Source of the DNA: Rhodobacterales bacterium HTCC2255
GTDB taxonomy: Bacteria; Pseudomonadota; Alphaproteobacteria; Rhodobacterales; Rhodobacteraceae
Assembly (NCBI GenBank): GCA_000153745.1
Contig: DS022282.1
Span: 230,027-294,026 of the forward strand
Length of the DNA: 64,000 bases
Direction of reading: 5' to 3'
The notes under the pieces were generated by a model. That model was not told the DNA's origin, did no database searches, and saw only the letters and a program-made list of their open reading frames with translations. Made by a program: the position numbers and the translations under genes. Below are positions 45,316 to 53,838 of this stretch, one piece after another. How positions within the stretch are numbered: position 1 is the first letter of the stretch; every line of letters starts with the position of its first letter.

Positions 45316-47055
45316 ATGATACCACAGCAAGCAAATGAACCTTCACGCAGGTGGCCTAACTTAATTGTAAGGCTAGGTGTTATTTTGCTCATCATTTCAA
45401 CTATAACTATAATACTTTTATCAAATCTATATTTAACACAAAATTATAGTCAGGTAAAAAGAACTGAAGCAGAAAGAGAACTTTCATTATATTCTGGAAG
45501 ATTGATTTCTGAACTTCAAAGAATATCTGTTGTACCCCTTCTTTTATCCAGAGATACAGGTTTGATATCGGATATAAATACGAAGGACTATCAGTTAACT
45601 AGTCAAAGATTAATAACTTTTTCGGATGAAATTAGGGTTAAGTCTATTACATTATTAGAAAGGTTTGGTAGAATTGTTGCATCATCAGATCGTTCTGATT
45701 TAGGACAAAATCTAAGAGGGCAAAATTTCTTTTTCAATGCCATGAGGCAATCTGGTACGGTATTCACAATATCAGATAATGAAAAAGGTCGTAGAAGTTT
45801 TTTCTATTCACGAAAACTAGAATCCCAAGGCAAAGTTTTAGGCGTTATTGTAGTAGAGGTTGGACTTGATAATTTATTTACAACCTGGTCAGCAAATGAT
45901 GCAACAATCATGGTCACAAATTCAAAAGGAATAGTTGTTTTATCCACTGATCAAGATTTCTTAAATCAATCCTTAGAAACTGCTCTTCTTGCACAACCTA
46001 CATTGACGGCTTTGGAAAGAGCGATAAGAGCCACAGGTGATTGGAATGGTACTGAAGTTGATGCATATATAGAAGATCAAGCTTTATATAGGCTCGATAC
46101 TGCAATTCCATTTCAAGGATGGAGACTTACATATCTCACTCCCTTTCAATCTGTACGTGAAAAAGTAAATGGTGTTTTGGCCATTGGTATTACTGCATTA
46201 GCATTACTTATTGCTTTAGGGTTTTACTATCTCTCAAGAAGAGCCGCTAGACAATCTTTTCTTTTCAAGGCTGAAAGTGAAGAATTAAGAGCATTAAATG
46301 ACAGACTTTCAAATGAAATTACTCAAAGAGAACGTGCAGAACGTAATCTTCAAGTGGCAGAAGCATCACTTGAACAATCTTCTAAATTGGCCGCTCTCGG
46401 TGAAATGTCTGCAGCTGTGAGCCATGAATTAAACCAACCATTAGCGGCTATGAGAACATATTTAGCAGCAGCAAAGTTATTGTTAAGTAGAAGAAGATCT
46501 GATGAAGCTCTTTCAAGTTTTCAAAGAATTGACGATTTAATTGGTCGCATGGGTACAATTACACAACAATTAAAGTCATACTCCCGCAAAGGCAGTGATG
46601 ATTTAATTCCTGTTGATTTTATATCATCAATTAATACTTCAATTGCAATGATGGCTCCTCAATTGGGACAACAAGCAGTTGAAATAACCAAATCATTACC
46701 AGACACTCCAGTAAGTGTTTTGGCAGACCCAGTTAGATTAGAGCAAGTAGTAATAAATTTATTGAGAAATGCACTTGATGCTATGAAAGGACAAACAGAA
46801 CGGTATCTACAGATTTCTTTGACTGCTGGTGAAATGGCAACTTTAACTATCCAAGATAATGGTCCTGGTATAGAAAACCTTGATGAGATGTTTGAGCCTT
46901 TTTTCACAACAAAAAAACCTGGTGAAGGTGTTGGCTTAGGGTTAGCAATTAGTTCGTCTATTGCAAAAGATCTTGATGGGCGATTATTTGCCAGAAATGT
47001 GTCTCCAAGAGGTGCTGTCTTTGAATTCCAATTGCCACAAATAGTAGAAAAATAA
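45316..47055 (+). CDS. dctB: Sensor histidine kinase, DctB family
   Basis: A 579-residue membrane sensor kinase. A transmembrane helix (about residues 16-40) is followed by a periplasmic double-Cache-like sensor domain (about 41-285, with SDRSDLGQNLRGQNFFFNAM), a second transmembrane helix (about 287-305), a coiled-coil linker and the kinase core. The H-box is AVSHELNQPLAAMRTY with His370; N box NLLRNALDAM, G1 DNGPGIE, F box FFTTK, G2 GVGLGLAISSSIA. DctB senses C4-dicarboxylates in relatives. It pairs with the response regulator 24 bases downstream. The TRAP operon it would control need not be the one in this window. Confidence 0.9.
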   Translation: MIPQQANEPSRRWPNLIVRLGVILLIISTITIILLSNLYLTQNYSQVKRTEAERELSLYSGRLISELQRISVVPLLLSRDTGLISDINTKDYQLTSQRLITFSDEIRVKSITLLERFGRIVASSDRSDLGQNLRGQNFFFNAMRQSGTVFTISDNEKGRRSFFYSRKLESQGKVLGVIVVEVGLDNLFTTWSANDATIMVTNSKGIVVLSTDQDFLNQSLETALLAQPTLTALERAIRATGDWNGTEVDAYIEDQALYRLDTAIPFQGWRLTYLTPFQSVREKVNGVLAIGITALALLIALGFYYLSRRAARQSFLFKAESEELRALNDRLSNEITQRERAERNLQVAEASLEQSSKLAALGEMSAAVSHELNQPLAAMRTYLAAAKLLLSRRRSDEALSSFQRIDDLIGRMGTITQQLKSYSRKGSDDLIPVDFISSINTSIAMMAPQLGQQAVEITKSLPDTPVSVLADPVRLEQVVINLLRNALDAMKGQTERYLQISLTAGEMATLTIQDNGPGIENLDEMFEPFFTTKKPGEGVGLGLAISSSIAKDLDGRLFARNVSPRGAVFEFQLPQIVEK

Positions 47056-47078
47056 AAAGATATTCTTGGAGTAGCCGT

Positions 47079-48422
47079 ATGGCAGAACAAATAATGATTA
47101 CTATTGTAGATGACGAACAAGATATGCGTGAAAGTATATCTCAATGGCTAAGTTTATCCGGCTACAAGACCGTGACTTATGCCAGTGCGGATTTAGCATT
47201 GAAAAATATTGATCTTGATTATCCCGGAATAATTATTTCAGATATAAAAATGCCTGGCACTGATGGTATTTCATTTCTAAAAAAATTACAAAAAATCGAT
47301 AATGCCTTGCCTGTAATTTTAATTACTGGCCACGGAGATGTTTCAATGGCAGTAGAAGCAATGCGTATTGGAGCTTATGATTTTTTAGAAAAACCCTTTA
47401 ACCCAGAGAGAATGGCTGAACTAGCAAAACGTGCAGTTCAAACACGATATCTAACATTAGAAAATCGGTCATTACGCAGAGAGTTATCAGATGGCACAGT
47501 TTTATTAAGGAAATTAATGGGTACATCTGCATTGATGGGCCGCTTAAGAGAGGATATCCTGGATCTTGCTCAAGCAGATGGACATGTTTTAATATCAGGT
47601 GAAACAGGTACAGGGAAAAGTCTTATAGCACATGCACTTCATGCATGCGGACCAAGACAAGGCAAAAAATTTATAACAGTTAATTGTGCTGCGTATTCTG
47701 AGGATGAATTATCAAAAAGGTTGTTTGGTGAAGACACTGATGATGGTTCATTTATAGATATATCATTGGATGGAACACTTTGCTTAGAAGATATTGAAAG
47801 TATTCCATTTTCGATTCAAGCAAGGCTTTTGGCGCTTATAGCAAAATATGACCTTGGAAATGAAGGATCTAGACTTCGAATAATTGCTATATCAAACGAC
47901 ACTGAAGATACTCATCAGTCATTAGAAGAAACATTACGACAAGATTTATATTATAGGTTAGCAGCAATGCAAATAACCCCCCCACCATTGAAGTCTCGAG
48001 GTGAAGACATACTACTTTTATTCAATCGTTATCTTGAGAATTTTGCAGATGAATATGGATGTGAGAAACCTGCAGTGGCTGCAGAAGACGCAGCTCAATT
48101 ATTACAGGCTAACTGGGAAGGTAATATCAGACAGCTAATTAACCTCGCAGAGAGGACAGTATTACAAAGTCGTCGTGGAAGTTATTCCATTACAGAAATG
48201 TTACCTTCAAACGAAAATAATGAAGAAAATAATGAAAAAGCAATCGCAAAACCACTTAAGGAGCATGTAGAAGCTTTTGAAAGGATGCTAATAGATAACA
48301 CTATGAGAAGACACAAAGGCTCGATACAATCTGTAATGGCTGAACTGTCACTTCCTAGAAGAACATTAAACGAAAAAATGGCTAAGTACGGTCTCTCGCG
48401 ATCAAATTATGTGGGATCATAA
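47079..48422 (+). CDS. dctD: Response regulator, DctD/NtrC family, without GAFTGA loop
   Basis: A 447-residue regulator. Receiver domain residues 1-120 with phospho-acceptor Asp55 (ISDIKMPGTDG) and KPF; AAA+ domain with Walker A GETGTGKS (174-181) and Walker B-like GTLCLEDIES; C-terminal Fis-type helix-turn-helix (HKGSIQSVMAELSLPRRTLNEKM). Between KRLFGE (about residue 217) and DGTLCLEDI only about a dozen residues remain, and the GAFTGA loop needed to contact sigma-54 is absent. It therefore probably acts with sigma-70, as NtrC does in Rhodobacter capsulatus, which lacks this loop. It is cotranscribed with the DctB-like kinase. Confidence 0.88.
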   Translation: MAEQIMITIVDDEQDMRESISQWLSLSGYKTVTYASADLALKNIDLDYPGIIISDIKMPGTDGISFLKKLQKIDNALPVILITGHGDVSMAVEAMRIGAYDFLEKPFNPERMAELAKRAVQTRYLTLENRSLRRELSDGTVLLRKLMGTSALMGRLREDILDLAQADGHVLISGETGTGKSLIAHALHACGPRQGKKFITVNCAAYSEDELSKRLFGEDTDDGSFIDISLDGTLCLEDIESIPFSIQARLLALIAKYDLGNEGSRLRIIAISNDTEDTHQSLEETLRQDLYYRLAAMQITPPPLKSRGEDILLLFNRYLENFADEYGCEKPAVAAEDAAQLLQANWEGNIRQLINLAERTVLQSRRGSYSITEMLPSNENNEENNEKAIAKPLKEHVEAFERMLIDNTMRRHKGSIQSVMAELSLPRRTLNEKMAKYGLSRSNYVGS

Positions 48423-48446
48423 TTAGTTTTCTATATGTATAATATC

Positions 48447-49082
48447 TTATGCTAATGAAAGTGCGGTTTCTAGATCCCCATATCCAGTATATCTTCTTTC
48501 AAGTGGCAAATTCATTTTTTTTGATATTTCATAAGCTTTTTGTTCGAGCTGATTATTTTTTGTTTGAGCTTGATAAACCAGTTTTGTATAATTTCCAAAA
48601 TAGACATCGATTAACTCCGGGTGCTTATCTAAGCCCATAGGTTTCCAGACGAAAGCATCAAATTGATTCACCAAAAAATCTGTTAAATAAAATGCTGAGA
48701 TCTCATCTTCAGCATTTTGAGTAAACTTATCATTGCCTTCAAAAAAAGAATAGCAATGGGGGCCTTTAATCATTTTCACCCCCAATTCATTACACTTTTT
48801 TTCTAACAATCCACCAGTGCCACAATCCGCGTATGCAATAAAAATATTTTTGTAATTCGAAATATGTTTTTTTACTGCAAGTTCAACTGCAGTGGTAATT
48901 TTTTCTGGATATAGGTGATATTTAGCTGGCAAACATGTTAAATCCATGTGATGCCAATTATTTATCTTTATCAAGTCAATTATTTCTCTAGCCAAAGCAC
49001 CACATGCTATGATCAACACTTTGTCAATTTTTGGCATTGAATTCACTATGCCAATATCTGTTAAATAATCATCTGAATGCAT
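48447..49082 (-). CDS. DUF1638 protein linked to corrinoid methyltransferase genes
   Basis: A 211-residue protein of the DUF1638 family. Recognisable stretches are VLIIACGALAREIIDLIKINNWHHMDLTCLPAKYHLYPEKITTAVE at about residues 22-67, IFIAYADCGTGG and KGPHCYSFFEG, containing conserved cysteines and a histidine. Its function is not established. It follows the corrinoid protein gene by 36 bases on the same strand; such genes often accompany cobalamin-dependent methyltransferases, which suggests a role in cofactor or methyl-group handling (inference). The ATG at 49082 is preferred over an upstream TTG. Convergent with dctD. Confidence 0.8.
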   Translation of the reverse strand: MHSDDYLTDIGIVNSMPKIDKVLIIACGALAREIIDLIKINNWHHMDLTCLPAKYHLYPEKITTAVELAVKKHISNYKNIFIAYADCGTGGLLEKKCNELGVKMIKGPHCYSFFEGNDKFTQNAEDEISAFYLTDFLVNQFDAFVWKPMGLDKHPELIDVYFGNYTKLVYQAQTKNNQLEQKAYEISKKMNLPLERRYTGYGDLETALSLA

Positions 49083-49118
49083 ATAATTATATTCCAAAAA
49101 AATTATTTCATTTTGTAA

Positions 49119-49817
49119 TTACATACTTAATTGATTATGCTTTTTAGCCATAAATTCTTTTGCAGTTTCAACTGCAACTGCAGCATCCCGACAATAAGCG
49201 TCTGCTCCAATAGCTTTACCAAATTCTTCATTTAATGGTGCGCCACCGACTAAAACAACATAATCATCCCTCATGCCCTTTTCAACCATAGTGTCTATGA
49301 CTACTTTCATATATGGCATTGTGGTAGTTAACAAAGCTGACATACCTAAGATATCATATTCTCCATCTTCAAGCTCTTGTACATAATTTTCTACAGGATT
49401 GTTTATTCCAAGATCTTTTACTTCAAAACCTGCACCTTCCATCATCATTGTAACTAGGTTTTTACCAATATCATGAATATCACCCTTAACTGTACCAATA
49501 AGCATATTTCCAAGACGTGGGGCACCAGTTTCTGCAAGCAAAGGTTTTAATATAGCCATACCACCCTTCATAGCATTTGCAGCTAACAAAACTTCAGGGA
49601 CAAATAGAATACCATCGCGGAAATCAATACCCACAATACGCATTCCTTCGACTAAAGCTTTTGTTAATACATCATACGGCATCCAACCACGCCCAAGAAG
49701 AATGTTTACGCTCTCTTCTATTTCTTCTTTCATTCCATCATACAAATCATCATGCATTTGTAATGTTAATTCTTCATCACTTAAATCTGCTAATATAATA
49801 TCTTGTTCATCAGACAT
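49119..49817 (-). CDS. Corrinoid (B12-binding) methyl-carrier protein
   Basis: A 232-residue corrinoid protein. A helical cap domain (about residues 15-95, ELTLQMHDDLYDGMKEEIEESVNILLGRGWMPYDVLTKALVEGM) is followed by a B12-binding domain. That domain carries the cobalt-ligand motif GDIHDIGKN (DxHxxG, about residue 110), LGMSALLTTTMPYM and VLVGGAPLNEEF. It carries a methyl group between methyltransferases. Beside a homocysteine methyltransferase gene it most probably supplies the middle module of a methionine synthase made of separate proteins, as described in Phaeobacter. The ATG at 49817 has GGAAG upstream. Confidence 0.9.
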   Translation of the reverse strand: MSDEQDIILADLSDEELTLQMHDDLYDGMKEEIEESVNILLGRGWMPYDVLTKALVEGMRIVGIDFRDGILFVPEVLLAANAMKGGMAILKPLLAETGAPRLGNMLIGTVKGDIHDIGKNLVTMMMEGAGFEVKDLGINNPVENYVQELEDGEYDILGMSALLTTTMPYMKVVIDTMVEKGMRDDYVVLVGGAPLNEEFGKAIGADAYCRDAAVAVETAKEFMAKKHNQLSM

Positions 49818-49932
49818 GGTATTCACTTCCATATTTACAAAACTAATGTTGAGTTTAATTTCGTAATTTTTTATTATTTATTCTCTACAGTTTGCGACAA
49901 AAGCAGTTCTTACACCGACCAAATTATTAAAA

Positions 49933-50940
49933 TTATCTACGTTGTCCACGACGTACACGCGCTGGTTTTGGCCCATCACCTGTACCGTCTGTTTCTGATG
50001 AAAAAGGTCCTAATGCTTTTGATATTTCAGATAAACTTGGCACATCTCTAACCTCATAATTATCTAAAGCCCTTCTCATGGCTTTTAAATGTGCTGGCAT
50101 TGTTCCACAACAGCCACCAATTATAGTCGCACCACATGCTCTTGCCAAAACAGCATATTCCGCCATAACTTCCGGTGTTCCATCATAATGAATATGCCCA
50201 TCAACATATTTTGGTATTCCGGCATTACCTTTTGCTATTATAGGCCTATCCGCATTTTCATTTAATCCTAATACTGTTCTTAATAAATCTGAGGCTCCAA
50301 CACCACAATTTGCACCAAAACCAATTGGAGCATATTTCATTTTTTTTACTAAATTGGACATATCATGGCTTGTAACACCCATCATTGTTCTACCGGCTGT
50401 ATCAAAACTCATTGTACCAACCCATGGGGCATTAATATTTTCTATTGCTTCTGATGCTGCAATGAATTCTTCAGGGCTAGAAATTGTTTCTACCCAGATC
50501 AAATCTGCACCACCATCCATTAAACCTTGCGCAGTAACTTGGAACATTTGAACTGCTTCATTGTGACTAAGCCAACCAGCATCACCCATAATATCACCTG
50601 TGGGACCAATTGAACCAGCAACCAATATCTCTCTCCCAGATTTATCAGCTACTTCTCTTCCAAGCTTTGATGCTGCTAGAGACAATTCATATGCACGATC
50701 TTCTGAATTATGTAATTTTAATCTCGATGCATTTCCTCCAAATGAATTTGTAAGAAACAAATCACAGCCTGAATCAACAGATCCTTGATATAAGGATCTT
50801 ATCTTATCTGGTTCATCTACATTCCAAAATTCTGGAGGATCACCAGCTTCAAGTCCTAAATTAAAAAGATTTGTTCCAGTAGCACCATCTGCCAATAGAA
50901 AACCCTTTTTAGCAATTATTTCATCAATAATATCAGACAT
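49933..50940 (-). CDS. bmt: Homocysteine S-methyltransferase (betaine-homocysteine methyltransferase-like; split MetH module)
   Basis: A 335-residue methyltransferase matching the N-terminal homocysteine-binding module of MetH and BHMT. It shows LADGATGTNLFNLGLEAGDPPEFWN near the N-terminus, VAGSIGPTGDIMGDAGWLSHNEAV, and the zinc-binding cysteines in FGANCGVGASD and IIGGCCGTMPAHLKAM. In databases such proteins are often called betaine-homocysteine methyltransferases, but together with the corrinoid gene downstream a methionine-synthase role is more likely. The pterin-binding and reactivation modules are not in this window. The C-terminus ends in a basic tail (ARVRRGQRR). Confidence 0.88.
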   Translation of the reverse strand: MSDIIDEIIAKKGFLLADGATGTNLFNLGLEAGDPPEFWNVDEPDKIRSLYQGSVDSGCDLFLTNSFGGNASRLKLHNSEDRAYELSLAASKLGREVADKSGREILVAGSIGPTGDIMGDAGWLSHNEAVQMFQVTAQGLMDGGADLIWVETISSPEEFIAASEAIENINAPWVGTMSFDTAGRTMMGVTSHDMSNLVKKMKYAPIGFGANCGVGASDLLRTVLGLNENADRPIIAKGNAGIPKYVDGHIHYDGTPEVMAEYAVLARACGATIIGGCCGTMPAHLKAMRRALDNYEVRDVPSLSEISKALGPFSSETDGTGDGPKPARVRRGQRR

Positions 50941-51037
50941 AATTTACCCATTAAAAGTCGCACAAAAATCTTTTATTTAATATAGACTAAAGTGGGAAAA
51001 ACAATAGATTAAGCAAGTGGAAAAAATCACATAATGA

Positions 51038-51445
51038 TTATGAAGCAGTTTCAAGATATGTTTTAATTCTTTTTATCATCGAGCTTAGACCATTAGATCT
51101 TTGCGTAGAAAGATTTGCACCCAACCCTAAATCATCAAAGACTTCCAACGCATTAATATCTATAGCTTTTTCAATTGTATTACCATTGTAAAGAACAGAT
51201 AGTATTGAAACTAATCCACTTACAATTATTGCGTCAGATGCTCCCTTGAAATAAAATCTTCCATCGCGCAATTGAGGCAAAAGCCAAACTTGTGAAGCAC
51301 ATCCGTCTATCTTTACACTATCGGTTCTTAATGATTCATCTAAGGCATCGTAATCTCTTCCGAGCTCTATAATGTATAGGTACTTTTCTTCCCAATCATC
51401 TAAAAGTTCAAATGTTTCAGAAATTTCTTCAAAAGTAATAGCCAT
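51038..51445 (-). CDS. sufE: Cysteine desulfuration protein SufE
   Basis: A 135-residue sulfur acceptor that stimulates SufS. It starts ITFEEISETFELLDDWEEKYLYIIELGRDYDAL; the active cysteine is in VKIDGCASQVWLLPQL at about residue 49, and GLVSILSVLYNG and LGANLSTQRSNGLSSMIKRIK follow. It lies alone among unrelated genes, about 51 kb from the sufS end at the left edge of the window. Confidence 0.95.
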   Translation of the reverse strand: MAITFEEISETFELLDDWEEKYLYIIELGRDYDALDESLRTDSVKIDGCASQVWLLPQLRDGRFYFKGASDAIIVSGLVSILSVLYNGNTIEKAIDINALEVFDDLGLGANLSTQRSNGLSSMIKRIKTYLETAS

Positions 51446-51492
51446 GACATTCCATTATTAAAGATTTACAATATTAAGAGTGATATATCTCT

Positions 51493-52653
51493 TTACTTGA
51501 TCTCGACAACAATAACATTTTTACCGTTTGCAGATAGAGCAACTTTTCCATCTCTCAGGCGCATTGCATCCTTACCAAATACTTCATTACGCCATCCTTT
51601 GAAGACATTCAGATCTTTTTCACCACTTGCAATTTGATCTAAATCAGCAGATGTTGCAATAAGTTTAGCCGCAACACCAAATTCTTCAGCTTTAGCCTTT
51701 AAAAGAACACGTAAAAGCTCAGAAAGCCCTTCCTTACCTTGAGCTTTTTCTTTTTGAGGGGTTTGGCGCTCCACGTCGTTAGATTTATATTTATCGGCTT
51801 GTCTTATTGAATTAAGGATTCCTTCAGCTATCTGACCTTTTCGCGCATCACGTAACAATAATCTTGATTTGGTTAAATCTTCTAAACTTTTAGGTCGAGT
51901 AGCTGCTAATTCCATCATACAGTCGTCTTTGTATACTCTATTGCGAGGAATATTTTTTTGTTGTGCATATTTCTCCCTGAACATTGCAAGTTCAGCTATT
52001 GCAGCAAGCATTTTCCATGAGCTAGAACGTGTTTTAACTCTTCGCCAAGCGTATTTTGGATCAATAGTATAAGTTTCTGGATCCATGAGAATTTTTAGTT
52101 CTTCTTCAACCCATGCTTGTCTTTTATTATTCTTAATTTTATTTGATAAAAATTCATAAATTTCTCTGAGATATGTCACATCACCAATTGCATAATGCAT
52201 TTGCTTATTGCTTAGAGGACGTGCAGACCAATCAGTAAACCGTGATGATTTATCAAGTCCTTCATTGCAAATTGAACGTACCAATTTTTCATAACCAACT
52301 TGTTCTCCAAAACCGCAAACCATCGCAGCAACTTGCGTATCAAAAAAAGGAAAAGGAATTATTTTTTTATCTATAAAAAAGATTTCTAAATCTTGCCTGG
52401 CGGCATGAAAAACTTTGACGACGTTAGGATTTTTAAAAAGTTCGTACAATGGATCTAATGAAAGATCAGGTGAAAGTGGATCAATTAAAACCGCAGAGTC
52501 TTCTGTGTTTCCAGGATGTGCCATCTGAACCAGACAAAGTTTAGAATAGTAAGTTCTTTCACGCAAGAATTCTGTGTCTAATGTCACATATTCATATGCA
52601 GAACATTTTTTGCAAAAATCAATTAATTCTTGTGTTTTTGTTATTATAATCAT
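51493..52653 (-). CDS. rnd: Ribonuclease D
   Basis: A 386-residue 3'-5' exoribonuclease for tRNA and small RNA maturation. The DEDD catalytic residues are seen in YVTLDTEFLRERTYYSKLCLVQMA, KVFHAARQDLEIFF and QMHYAIGDVTYLREIYE. A C-terminal HRDC domain (about residues 210-290, NIPRNRVYKDDCMMELAATRPKSLEDL) binds RNA. The ATG at 52653 is preferred over an upstream TTG. Divergent from bpt across a 127-base gap. Confidence 0.93.
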   Translation of the reverse strand: MIIITKTQELIDFCKKCSAYEYVTLDTEFLRERTYYSKLCLVQMAHPGNTEDSAVLIDPLSPDLSLDPLYELFKNPNVVKVFHAARQDLEIFFIDKKIIPFPFFDTQVAAMVCGFGEQVGYEKLVRSICNEGLDKSSRFTDWSARPLSNKQMHYAIGDVTYLREIYEFLSNKIKNNKRQAWVEEELKILMDPETYTIDPKYAWRRVKTRSSSWKMLAAIAELAMFREKYAQQKNIPRNRVYKDDCMMELAATRPKSLEDLTKSRLLLRDARKGQIAEGILNSIRQADKYKSNDVERQTPQKEKAQGKEGLSELLRVLLKAKAEEFGVAAKLIATSADLDQIASGEKDLNVFKGWRNEVFGKDAMRLRDGKVALSANGKNVIVVEIK

Positions 52654-52780
52654 CTTCAAACTAATATGGACAATGAATATATTTCACAAGACAATACCTC
52701 AAAAATATTTATTATTGTAAAATTAAGTATTAATATCAATATTATTGATCATCTGACAACCTGTTGATAATCTTGATAAT

Positions 52781-53596
52781 ATGAAACATAGTTTACCATT
52801 CGTCCCACAATTTTATGTAACAGCGCCTCAACCTTGTCCTTATTTAGAAAATAAGATTGAACGTAAACTCTTTACAGGCCTCAATGATAACAATGGTATT
52901 GCATTAAATAATACATTATCTTCCCAAGGCTTTAGACGGTCTCAAAATGTGTTGTATCGACCTGCGTGCATAGGGTGTTCAGCATGTATATCCGCAAGAA
53001 TACGAGTTAAGGATTTTAGATTTACTAAATCTCAAAAACGAATTTTAAATAAAAATTCAAACCTAGTTAGAGGTTATCACTCTTCTATAGCTACTGATGA
53101 ACAATACGAACTTTTTAATAAATATTTAAATACCAGACATTCAAATGGTGGAATGTCAGAAATGACCATATTTGAATATTCATCAATGTTAGAAGAAACA
53201 CCAGTAAATACAAAAATTATTGAATATCATTCAAAAACAAAAAATGGCCGCCATAAGCTCGATTGTGTAAGTTTAACTGATGTATTAAATGATGGATTAT
53301 CAATGGTTTATTCTTTTTTTAATCCAGAAATGTCTAAATTAAGTTTAGGTAAATTTATGATACTTGATCATATAAATATAGCATCTAATATGAACTTAGA
53401 ATATTTATACTTAGGGTACTGGGTTCCTGGTAGCGATAAAATGGATTATAAATCCAAATTTTCAGCGTTAGAATTATACATTGATGGTGAGTGGCAATTT
53501 GTAAATGATGCTTCTAATATAAATATTGGAAAATTTAATGGATCTGAACAATCTATAACAGATCAAGTCTCATCATTAGCACTGCCCACTAAATAA
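52781..53596 (+). CDS. bpt: Aspartate/glutamate leucyltransferase Bpt (N-end rule)
   Basis: A 271-residue leucyl/arginyl-tRNA-protein transferase of the ATE/Bpt family. It adds leucine to proteins with N-terminal Asp or Glu, marking them for ClpS-ClpAP. Motifs are FYVTAPQPCPYLENKIERKLFTGL, SQGFRRSQNVLYRPACIGCSACISARI (conserved cysteine pair), LNTRHSNGGMSEM, LSMVYSFFNPEMSKLSLGKFMILDHI and YLYLGYWVPGSDKMDYKSKFSALEL. It is a single gene upstream of the ilv operon. Confidence 0.92.
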   Translation: MKHSLPFVPQFYVTAPQPCPYLENKIERKLFTGLNDNNGIALNNTLSSQGFRRSQNVLYRPACIGCSACISARIRVKDFRFTKSQKRILNKNSNLVRGYHSSIATDEQYELFNKYLNTRHSNGGMSEMTIFEYSSMLEETPVNTKIIEYHSKTKNGRHKLDCVSLTDVLNDGLSMVYSFFNPEMSKLSLGKFMILDHINIASNMNLEYLYLGYWVPGSDKMDYKSKFSALELYIDGEWQFVNDASNINIGKFNGSEQSITDQVSSLALPTK

Positions 53597-53706
53597 AAAC
53601 AGCGCAATATAAATACTTTTTGATACAAATATGTGAATTTTTATTACGTTTTATTATAATTATTGTAATTTTATTACAAAATATAACTTTTTTTACACTT
53701 TTTTAC

Positions 53707-53734
53707 TTGACCACAGTTTCCATACTAATAATGT
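53707..53734 (+). promoter_or_regulatory. Candidate sigma-70 promoter upstream of ilvI
   Basis: TTGACC at 53707-53712 and TAATGT at 53729-53734 are separated by 16 bases, about 105 bases before the ilvI start. The downstream leader contains ATGTTT/AAACAT (53781-53795), a small inverted repeat, but no run of Leu, Ile or Val codons typical of a peptide-controlled attenuator. Confidence 0.4.
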
Positions 53735-53838
53735 GCAAAATTAATTATATGAAATAAAGTATAAAGAAGTGTTAAATAATATGTTTAAAAAACATTTTTC
53801 TAATAAAACTTTTCGCCTAAAACGGAGTACATTTTAAG

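Noticed and set aside
50941-51037. Possible SAM-type riboswitch before the homocysteine methyltransferase
   Set aside because: I looked for SAM-II or SAM-V like conserved segments on the minus strand and found no convincing match or stem arrangement.
53781-53837. 18-codon open frame ending one base before ilvI
   Set aside because: It has no run of Leu, Ile or Val codons, no clear ribosome site and no terminator-antiterminator structure, so there is no support for a leader-peptide attenuator. Translational coupling remains possible but unproven.
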